The translations under genes and the position numbers were made by a program. Shown here piece after piece: positions 54,120 through 62,500 of a stretch of DNA of 64,000 bases (the stretch's first letter is position 1; the number at the start of each line of letters is the position of its first letter). The stretch is from an uncultured Flavobacteriaceae bacterium. Lineage in GTDB: Bacteria > Bacteroidota > Bacteroidia > Flavobacteriales > Flavobacteriaceae. The DNA lies in NCBI GenBank assembly GCA_947502975.1, contig CANNBV010000003.1, positions 711,300 to 775,299 on the forward strand. Direction: 5' to 3'. The notes beneath the pieces were generated by a model. It saw only the letters and a program-made list of their open reading frames with translations, was not told where the DNA came from and made no database searches.

Positions 54120-55262
54120 TTAATCAATTAAATGGTCAGGGAAATCTGTAGTTTTTTCACAGCATAATTGTTCCATAACTTGCTGCAATTCTGTTTTTAA
54201 TAATGAAATAGTATGATCACCTCCTTTTTTACCCAGAGCTGAAACGCCATACATAAACGAACGCCCCATAAAAGTGAATTTTGCACCACTTGCCATTGCT
54301 CTTGCCACATCAGGACCAGAACGCAAACCACTATCCATCATTACCTCAATTTGGTTACCATACTTCTCTGCTATAATTGAAAGTGGCTTAATAGTAGATT
54401 GTCCAGCATCTAACTGACGCCCACCATGATTTGAAACTATAATACCGTCCAAACCTAACCTGATAGCCTCTTCGGCATCATATTCTGATGCTACTCCTTT
54501 TAAAACTAATTTACCTTTCCACATATCGCGAATTGGCTTTATTTTTTCTTCATCTAATCTGCCACTAAAAGTGTCATCCATAAACTTTCCTAGTTGTTTT
54601 AAATCCAACCCTTTAGGCATATATGGTTTCAAAACCTGAAAATTAGGTATGCCATATTTTAATGTTTCTATACCCCAATGTGGTCTTCCTAATACCTGCA
54701 AAATATTACTTAAATTCATCTTTGGCGGCATCGCTAATCCATTCCTGATATCTCTTGGTCTAAATCCAAACGTTGGAACGTCACAAAGAATGACCAAAAC
54801 AGGGCATTCAGCGTCTGCTGCTCTTTTAATGATATCATCACGTAACCTATTTTCTGTAGGATGATATAATTGAAACCATGCCCTTCCTTCAGTAAGTTCG
54901 CTAGCTCTTTCAATGCTTGTTGTTGTAACAGTACTTAAAATAAAAGGAATATTATGCTCAAAAGCAGCTTTGGCCAATATTTCTGGTGAATTAGGCCACA
55001 TTAAACCTTGTAAACCAACTGGTGCAATTCCAAAAGGCGCATCATATTCAATACCAAATAATTTTGTTTTCAACGATGAGCCATGATGCTTTTTTATATA
55101 ATTTGGCTTCAATTGTACTTCTCTGAGTTCTGAAGTGTTTCTAACTAAATTAACATCTTCATTGCAGCCTCCATCTAAATATTCAAAAGCAAACTTTGGT
55201 ATTCTCTTTTTAGCCTTTGTTCTTAAATCATCAATTGAAGGGTATCTTGTATCAAAACTCAT
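54120..55262 (-). CDS. FMN-dependent alpha-hydroxy acid dehydrogenase (L-lactate dehydrogenase type)
   Basis: 380 residues, full-length LldD/glycolate-oxidase family TIM barrel. It oxidises L-2-hydroxy acids such as L-lactate to 2-oxo acids using FMN. Signatures: RIPKFAFEYLDGGCNED, APFGIAPVGLQGLMWP, AWFQLYHP, the active site SNHGGRQLD with catalytic His and Arg, and the FMN-phosphate segment DSGLRSGPDVARA. It is minus-strand, enclosed by the tRNA-Met 3' end and its degenerate copy. Next to a fucosidase and a sulfatase it may oxidise L-lactate produced from L-fucose (inference). Confidence 0.93.
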   Translation of the reverse strand: MSFDTRYPSIDDLRTKAKKRIPKFAFEYLDGGCNEDVNLVRNTSELREVQLKPNYIKKHHGSSLKTKLFGIEYDAPFGIAPVGLQGLMWPNSPEILAKAAFEHNIPFILSTVTTTSIERASELTEGRAWFQLYHPTENRLRDDIIKRAADAECPVLVILCDVPTFGFRPRDIRNGLAMPPKMNLSNILQVLGRPHWGIETLKYGIPNFQVLKPYMPKGLDLKQLGKFMDDTFSGRLDEEKIKPIRDMWKGKLVLKGVASEYDAEEAIRLGLDGIIVSNHGGRQLDAGQSTIKPLSIIAEKYGNQIEVMMDSGLRSGPDVARAMASGAKFTFMGRSFMYGVSALGKKGGDHTISLLKTELQQVMEQLCCEKTTDFPDHLID

Positions 55263-55494
55263 CGTATTATGCTTTAGGTTAAGAATTTCTCTCTTAAATC
55301 TTCTATATGATTATCATTTATCAACTGTTTCATAATTGTTCTTTTTTGGAAATGCATACCATAATAATCTCTTGAAAATAAACTCAACTTAAAGGAATAG
55401 TTCACATGTTAATTCATGAAAGCATCACAAAACACCTTTTATCTGCCTTAAATGTACTAATTAATAAAGGGATTTTTATTGACTTGTCTCATAT

Positions 55495-55556
55495 AAATCG
55501 CGATCTCACTTCCAAATAAACAAAGGAAAACCTAAGATTCATAGTCTTGGGTTTTT
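55495..55556 (+). repeat. Degenerate copy of the tRNA-Met 3' end and terminator
   Basis: About 52/62 identical, ungapped, to 53936-53997. The T-arm/acceptor part (AAATC-x-CGATCTC-x-CT) is followed by AAATAAACAAAGGAAAACC. The 5' two-thirds of the tRNA is missing. It could be an attachment-site remnant of an element integrated at the tRNA or the relic of a duplicated tRNA gene. Confidence 0.8.
55527..55556 (+). terminator. Copied terminator hairpin
   Basis: CCTAAGA/TCTTGGG stem (one T-G wobble) with a T-run, homologous to the tRNA-Met terminator. It probably still insulates the fucosidase promoter from upstream transcripts. Confidence 0.65.
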
Positions 55557-55776
55557 GTTTTTAAAAGCATCACGCTTCGTTCTTCAGCATTAATTGTATT
55601 AAATATTGTGAACAGATATTCCCAATTATACAAACTATTAAAAAACATTTCTTCTGTAAACAAAATCATTTGTAAAAAATAAAACATAGGTTTCCTTTTA
55701 GATTTGCGGAGACAATTGTTTCATTATTCCTATTTTACCAATACTAAATTTGGGTAGGTGCATTAAAATTAAAACT

Positions 55777-57345
55777 ATGAGGTTAATCAATAACTTAAAA
55801 CCTAATCTACTACTGCTACTCATATTGAGTATTGCTTTTTCAGGCCATTCTCAAGATACTTCTAAAAATAGTAAAGAGAATACTTTTGAATCTTTACAAG
55901 GAATAAATCCTGCTCCTGATTGGTTTAAGGATGCCAAATTTGGTATTTATACTCATTGGGGACCAGTATCATCTGCATTCGTTGGAAGCGATCCAAATGC
56001 TTGGTATGCTGGATGGCATGGGATGAAGATGTATGAAGATGGCAAAAAAGTAAAAACCAAAAATGGAAAGCCAACGACAAATTATGTACATCATAAAAAG
56101 AAGTATGGTAATCCAAAAAAATACGGCTATAAACATATTATAGAACAATTTGAGACTTCTGGATTTAATGCTAAAGAATGGGCAGACTTATTCGCCAAAT
56201 CTGGGGCTAAATTTGCTGGCCCTGTAGCTATGCATCACGACAATTTCGCTATGTGGGATTCTAAAGCTACACGGTGGAATTCTATGAATTACGGTGGAAT
56301 TGATCCTTCGGCTGAATTAAAAAAAGAGATAGAAGCTAAGGGCATGAAATTTATAGGTTCGTTTCATCATGCATTCACCTGGAAATACTTTGCACCTGCC
56401 CATGCTCATGGAGGAATTTCTGCAAATGACTATGATTTATACACAAATCCGCATGCATTAGATTCTAACACTCCAGATGCAGATTTCTATAATACATGGT
56501 GGGCAAAATTAAAAGAGTATATAGATTTATATCAACCAGACATTATTTGGTTTGATTGGTGGTTGGAAAATATGACTGAAGAATGTCGTACAAAATTTTT
56601 ATCATATTATTACAATAAAGCAAAAGAATGGAATAAGGAAGTTGTTGTGTGTTATAAAGAAACTACATTTAATGAAGACTTAGCCATTAAAGATTATGAG
56701 CGCGGACGTCCTAACCAGCCAAAAGAAAACACCTGGTTAACCGACACTTCTCCTGGAGCATGGTTTTATCGTCCTGGTGCAATATTTAAAACTCCTAATG
56801 AATTAATTGATATTCTTATTGATATCGTCTCAAAAAATGGAAGTATGCTTTTAAATGTGCCACCCAACCCAGATGGTTCTATTCCACAAGAAATGGCAGA
56901 TTTATTAATTGATATGGGAAAATGGCTATCAGTTAATGGTGAAGCTATTTATGGTACAAGACCATGGACAATATTTGGTGAAGGACCAACACGTTTACCT
57001 GAAGGTGGTCATAAAGTTGAAAAAATTAAAATAGCTTATAATAACTCAGACATTAGATTCACTAAAAAATCTGATAAAGTGTTTTATGCAATAGTTATGG
57101 ACGATCCAGATAAGGAAACCGTTATAAAATCTTTGACTACAGATATAGGCTTGTTAAATTCTAAAATTGAGAAAATCGAGTTGCTAGGAAGCAATGATAA
57201 TATTTTATGGGAAAGAAATGCAAGAGGTTTAGTAATAAAAGCTCCAGAAACTTTTCCTTCAGAATATGCTCATGCATACAAAATCACTTTAGAAGGTTAT
57301 ACTGAAAATGATATTGGTGGAGCGGTTGCTGCACATGTTGACTAA
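55777..57345 (+). CDS. Alpha-L-fucosidase, GH29 family
   Basis: 522 residues from the ATG at 55777 with a signal peptide (about 1-27, SIAFSGHSQ); an upstream TTG (55750) adds nine residues before the signal and is rejected. GH29 enzymes release terminal alpha-L-fucose with retention. Visible signatures: WFKDAKFGIYTHWGPVS near the N-terminus, GAKFAGPVAMHHDNFAMWDS, and IIWFDWW, whose Asp260 is the likely nucleophile. A C-terminal beta domain follows. It is exported, probably to the periplasm. A sulfatase gene follows after 32 nt in the same operon. Confidence 0.94.
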   Translation: MRLINNLKPNLLLLLILSIAFSGHSQDTSKNSKENTFESLQGINPAPDWFKDAKFGIYTHWGPVSSAFVGSDPNAWYAGWHGMKMYEDGKKVKTKNGKPTTNYVHHKKKYGNPKKYGYKHIIEQFETSGFNAKEWADLFAKSGAKFAGPVAMHHDNFAMWDSKATRWNSMNYGGIDPSAELKKEIEAKGMKFIGSFHHAFTWKYFAPAHAHGGISANDYDLYTNPHALDSNTPDADFYNTWWAKLKEYIDLYQPDIIWFDWWLENMTEECRTKFLSYYYNKAKEWNKEVVVCYKETTFNEDLAIKDYERGRPNQPKENTWLTDTSPGAWFYRPGAIFKTPNELIDILIDIVSKNGSMLLNVPPNPDGSIPQEMADLLIDMGKWLSVNGEAIYGTRPWTIFGEGPTRLPEGGHKVEKIKIAYNNSDIRFTKKSDKVFYAIVMDDPDKETVIKSLTTDIGLLNSKIEKIELLGSNDNILWERNARGLVIKAPETFPSEYAHAYKITLEGYTENDIGGAVAAHVD

Positions 57346-57377
57346 TTTTTATTACCTTTAAATTTAAAGCATATTTA

Positions 57378-59252
57378 ATGACATCAAGAGTAATATTGTT
57401 GGTGCTATTTACTATAGCATCTCAATTTTTTAGTTCCTGTAATTCTAAAGAAAATACACCAACGTCCCCTTCTCATCCTAATATTGTTTGGATTACTTCA
57501 GAAGACAATTCAAAACATTATATGGATATGTTTGATGAACATGGCGCTAAAACACCAAATATTGAACGGTTAGCAGAACATGGAATAATTTATACACATG
57601 CTTTCTCTAATGCTGCTGTTTGTAGTGCAGCAAGATCTACATTAATTTCTGGATCTTATGGCCCACGTTTAGCAACACATTACCATAGAAAATTACAACA
57701 AGTACCCATGCCAGAAGGTTTAAAAATGTTTCCTTATTACTTAAAAAAAGCGGGGTATCATACCACAAATAATGCAAAAGAAGATTACAACATTATAAAA
57801 GGAGATAGTGTTTGGGATCAGTCAAATAAAAAAGCGACATGGAGAGATAGAAAAGAAGGACAACCTTTTTTTCATGTTTTTAACATTGGTACGACACATG
57901 AAAGTAGACTTCATTTTACCGAAGAGGATATGAAGTCTGGTACCATCACAAATCCTGATTCTGTTTTCGTACAGCCCAACCATCCTCAAACCGACTTATT
58001 TAAATACACCAATGCTAGGTATCATGACAAAATCAAAGAAATGGATATTGAAGTTGGCGAAGTAATTGATGAACTTGAAAAAGATAACTTACTAGAAAAT
58101 ACATTTATCTTTTATTATGGTGACCATGGTGGTGTATTACCTGGTAGTAAAGGCTATATAAATGAAACTGGTGTACATATACCCTTAGTGGTTTACATTC
58201 CTCCAAAGTACAAAAACTTAGTAGATGAAAAACCCGGAACAACATCTAAGGGTTTTGTAAGTTTTATCGATTTTGGACCAACGGTTTTAAAATTAGCTGG
58301 AGTTGAAATTCCAAAAGGCCTTGATGGAATACCATTTCTTGGGAAGGATATAACATCTGAAGAAGTTTCAAAAAGAGACGAAACGTTTAGTTATGCTGAT
58401 AGATTTGATGAAAAATATGATATGGTTAGAGCCTTACGAAAGGGTAAATATAAATATGAGAGAAACTATCAAACATTCAATTATGATGGTTTAATGAATA
58501 ATTATAGATACAAACAACTAGGGTATCAAGAATGGAAACAGCTTTATGAGGAAGGTAAACTTAATGATATACAGTCTCAATTTTTTCAAAAGAAACTACC
58601 TGAACATTTATATGATGTTGAAGCAGATCCGTACCAAACAAATAATTTAGTTAGCGATTCTAGATATGTAGAGATTTTAAAAGATATGCGCTTAAAACTC
58701 GATAAAAGAGTTAAGGAAATGCCAGATTTGTCATTTTATCCAGAATTCCATTTGATGAAATATGCTTTTGATAACCCTATTGCCTTTGGACAAGTCCATA
58801 AATCAGATATTGAAAAACTAATCGAAATAGCTAATCTTTCATTATTTCAGTTTGAAGCGATAAAACCTAAACTTAAAGAAAATTTAAGCTCAAAATTTCC
58901 ATGGCAACGCTATTGGGCCTTGATAACATGTAGCAATTTTGGAAATGAAATTAAAAAATCTTCATTAACTGAAACTATTATTGAAATTAGTAAATCTGAC
59001 AGCGAACTTATAAATCGTGTACGTGCAGCAGAATTTTTAGGCCTTACAAAAACCGAAAACCCTGCTAATGTTATGACAAACGCATTATATAATAGTTTAG
59101 ACGCTGCTGAAGCTCTACTGATTTTAAATTCAATCGTTTTAATGCATGACAAACCATATAGTTATAATTTCAATATTAAAACTGAAAAAATTAACGAGTT
59201 GGTAAGAAACGACAGTCAAGTTAAAAGGCGGCTTGAATATTTATCAAATTGA
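57378..59252 (+). CDS. S1-family sulfatase lipoprotein
   Basis: 624 residues. The N-terminus with SSC is a lipoprotein signal (Cys21). Formylglycine motif CSAAR (Cys82, matured to formylglycine), preceded by the metal-binding NIVWITSEDN start. HGGVLPGSKG and the GDHGG segment carry further metal ligands. The long C-terminal helical repeat region (about 450-624) is HEAT-like. It removes sulfate esters from glycans; pairing with the GH29 fucosidase suggests a sulfated, fucose-containing substrate (inference). The maturase is not in this window. Confidence 0.92.
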   Translation: MTSRVILLVLFTIASQFFSSCNSKENTPTSPSHPNIVWITSEDNSKHYMDMFDEHGAKTPNIERLAEHGIIYTHAFSNAAVCSAARSTLISGSYGPRLATHYHRKLQQVPMPEGLKMFPYYLKKAGYHTTNNAKEDYNIIKGDSVWDQSNKKATWRDRKEGQPFFHVFNIGTTHESRLHFTEEDMKSGTITNPDSVFVQPNHPQTDLFKYTNARYHDKIKEMDIEVGEVIDELEKDNLLENTFIFYYGDHGGVLPGSKGYINETGVHIPLVVYIPPKYKNLVDEKPGTTSKGFVSFIDFGPTVLKLAGVEIPKGLDGIPFLGKDITSEEVSKRDETFSYADRFDEKYDMVRALRKGKYKYERNYQTFNYDGLMNNYRYKQLGYQEWKQLYEEGKLNDIQSQFFQKKLPEHLYDVEADPYQTNNLVSDSRYVEILKDMRLKLDKRVKEMPDLSFYPEFHLMKYAFDNPIAFGQVHKSDIEKLIEIANLSLFQFEAIKPKLKENLSSKFPWQRYWALITCSNFGNEIKKSSLTETIIEISKSDSELINRVRAAEFLGLTKTENPANVMTNALYNSLDAAEALLILNSIVLMHDKPYSYNFNIKTEKINELVRNDSQVKRRLEYLSN

Positions 59253-59594
59253 GATAAAACGTTAAACTAACTAATTGTGGTAGCTTAAAATTTGTGATAA
59301 CTTCAAATTAATAACAAATATTCTATTTTATTAGAATCAAATTGAATTATACTTCCTTAATATAGTCATTTACAAATATTCTAAATCTTAATTTTCTTCT
59401 CAAATAATAAACTAACCTTGAGAAAGTAAACCTTTTTCAACCTATTTGTTATTAATATTTTTCACACAAATTACATTTGCAAATAGACATATTCTTACAC
59501 TTAATTACATTTCATCGATTTTTTTTGCTTTTCAAGGAGTTTTGTTGTGTAAAATACTATATTGCCGCCCTTAATTCATTAAACCCTAAATCTG
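59253..59594. other. Intergenic region with carboxypeptidase promoter
   Basis: A 342-bp AT-rich spacer. A TACATTTG -7 box at 59472-59479, with TTTG at 59445-59448, gives a leader of about 110 nt for the next gene. No copy of the 46-bp regulon element and no known RNA element seen. Confidence 0.5.
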
Positions 59595-62500
59595 ATGAAA
59601 AAAACTACACTTTTAAGTATTGTACTCTTTTTATTTACAACACTATGTGTTTTCCCTCAGGAAACATACAAAAAAGTTAGCATTCCAAATGTCAATCAAA
59701 CCACTATAACTAAACTAGATAAATTAGGTATAGATATGACATGTGGTGTCTCTATGACTGATAACGCTATAATTGTTGAATTATCTGAACATCAATTACA
59801 TGAGATGGAACAAGAAGGTATTATTTATAGCGTACTCATAGAAGACATGACAAAATTCTACAGTGAAAGAGCTATTAAAAACTTACCTTTTGCTGCAGCT
59901 GAAATTGAAAGAGAAAAAAGTTTAAAAAGAAGCAAACGTTCTTCAAAAGGTACATCAGCAAAATCTTTAACCATCAAAGAACTAATAAATAATGTTGGAC
60001 AATACGACGAGTGTGATGAAATAGATTGGCCAGTTCCAGATAACTGGAATTTAAATGATGCCAATAGCTACCCAAGTGAAACCAATCATTTTGGTGGTTG
60101 TTTAACCTATGATATGGTTCTACAAGAATTGGACGATATGAAACGCTTGTATCCAAATCTTATTTCTACAAGAAAAAATGCATCTCCTACCAATCAACTG
60201 ACCATTGAAGGGAGAACTTTATGGATGGTACGAATTTCTGATAATCCTGAAATAGATGAACCTACAGAACCTGAAACTCTGTACCAGTCTCTAATCCATT
60301 CACGAGAATCAGCATCTATTATGCAGCTTCTATACTATATGTGGTACATATTAGAAAATTATGATTCTGATCCAGCAATTAGAAACCTGGTTAATAACCA
60401 AGCGATGTACTTTATACCTGTTTTTAATCCTGATGGATTTGTTTATAATGAAACGGTCGCTCCCGATGGTGGAGGTTTACAACGTAAAAACAGAAATACA
60501 AGTGGTGGATGTTCTGTTTATGCAGATGGTATCGATTTAAATAGAAACTCAGGATATTATTGGGGAAATGGTGGTTCTGATCTGTCTAATAACTGTAATG
60601 CAACTTACGCTGGTTCTGGTCCTTTCTCTGAGAATGAAACTCAAATTATGCGTGATTTTGTTTATGAACATGATTTTAAATTGGCATTAAATCACCACTC
60701 TTTTAAAAATGTTATGCTACATGGCTATGCAGGTACAACTATAGATAATCCAAGGCCTGATGAATATTCTAAGTATAACCATGACATGACACACTATAAC
60801 AGATACGGTTATGGTCCAAGTACCTCTATTAGTAGTTTGAATAGTGGTAACATGAATGACTGGATGCTTGGTGGGCCTGCTGGAGTAAGTGCAGCTGGCG
60901 TACCAACTGGTATAGGTTCTGGAAAACACACATTATCTTGGACACCAGAAAACGGTTTAGCTAACGAATCTACTATTATTGGTTCTGGTTTCTGGCCAGA
61001 TCCAGTAAACTTTATGCCTATTTCTAAACGTGCAATGCGTCCAAATTTAATGGCAGCCTACTTTAGTGGTAAATATGCAAAACTTCATGACTTAAATACA
61101 ACAGATATCACCAGCACATCAGGTAATCTAACCTTTGGTATAGAAAATTTAGGGCAAAATGGTAACGATTTAACACCTGATACCAACAATTTTACGGTGA
61201 CAGTAAGTGCTATTACGCCTAATATTACAATAAATACAGCAAGTGCAAGTCAAAACTTTACAGCTGCGGAAATTTTAGCCCAAAAAACTGTAGATATTAA
61301 CTATACATTAGATGGAGGTATTTCTCCAAATGAAGAAATTCAATTTAAAGTAACATTGTCTAATGACTATGCTACAGACAATGTGCTTTATGAAGTAAAT
61401 ATTACAAAAATCTTCAACCCTACTATAATATCAACTTTAGATCCTACAAGCTTTAGCAATTGGACAAGCTCTGGTTCATGGACCAGTGTTACTGATGGAT
61501 ATAATGATGCATCAGCTATTAGATCTAACCCTACAATACCTTATTCTAATAATCAAAGTGCTACGTTACAATACGATGGCACTTTAAACTTAAGTGGAAT
61601 CCAATCTGCTATCATTCAATTTTACGGCAAGTGGGATTTAGAACGTAGCTTTGACTATGTACAAATAGAGGCTTCTGCCAATGGCACAAGTGGCTGGACA
61701 CCTCTTTGTGGTCGATTGACAAAACCTGGTGCACCTAATCAAGATACAAGTAGTGGTTCTCAATATTCAGGAAAGTCAACTACCAATATAAATTTTCAGC
61801 CAGACGGAGAACCATTATATGATGGAGACACCCAAGATAAATGGAGTATGGAAGAAATTGTTATTGATGCAACAACTAACTCTGCATTTCTTGGTGACAA
61901 TTCAGTATTCATTAGATTTAATTTTAATACTGAAGGTTCCAACAGACAAGATTCATATGTAAATGCTAATTTTGAAGGGTTTACTTTTGATGATTTTAAA
62001 GTTATTGCTATTGGATGTACTACTAGTGTTCCAGCTAATATTACGGCATCAAACGAAACTACAGATGCAGCAACTATTGATTGGGACGAAGTGTTTAATA
62101 ACTCTTATGATTTAAGATATAGAATTAATGGAACTTCAACTTGGACAGACGTAAGCGACTTTAATGGAAATACAAGAAACCTAACAGGGTTAACTGCTGG
62201 CACAACATATGATGTGCAGGTAAGAAGTCAATGTGGTACCAGTACAAATTCAGCGTATAGTGCAACATTTAATTTTACAACGTTATCATGTAGCCCGCCA
62301 ACCAATATAACAGCTTCAGATATAGGTTTATCTACAGTGAGAATACATTGGGATGAAATTCCTGATGCTACTTACGATGTTAGATATAGAATTAACGGAT
62401 CTTCTACATGGACATCTACTTCAAGTACTAGCTTAGTTTTAGATCAACCTGTTTATAATATTTCTGGGTTATCAGAAGCCACTGAGTATGAAGTACAAGT

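Larger units (their letters stand above)
55263..55776. other. Intergenic region with tRNA remnant and fucosidase promoter
   Basis: A 514-bp spacer with the tRNA-Met 3' remnant and its terminator (55495-55556) and a TAGATTTG -7 box at 55699-55706 (plus strand) giving about 70 nt of leader for the fucosidase gene. No additional ORF seen. Confidence 0.6.

Noticed and set aside
53936..55556. A second functional tRNA at 55495
   Set aside because: Only the T-arm and acceptor 3' part are present and they carry mismatches; no anticodon or D arm precedes them.
59253..59594. A fifth copy of the 46-bp regulon element upstream of the carboxypeptidase gene
   Set aside because: No TACG-N5-GTAC block or TAAGA partner on either strand in this spacer.
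59477..59680. Small plus-strand ORF before the carboxypeptidase gene (67 aa)
   Set aside because: It overlaps the signal-peptide region of the real gene in another frame and has no supporting features.
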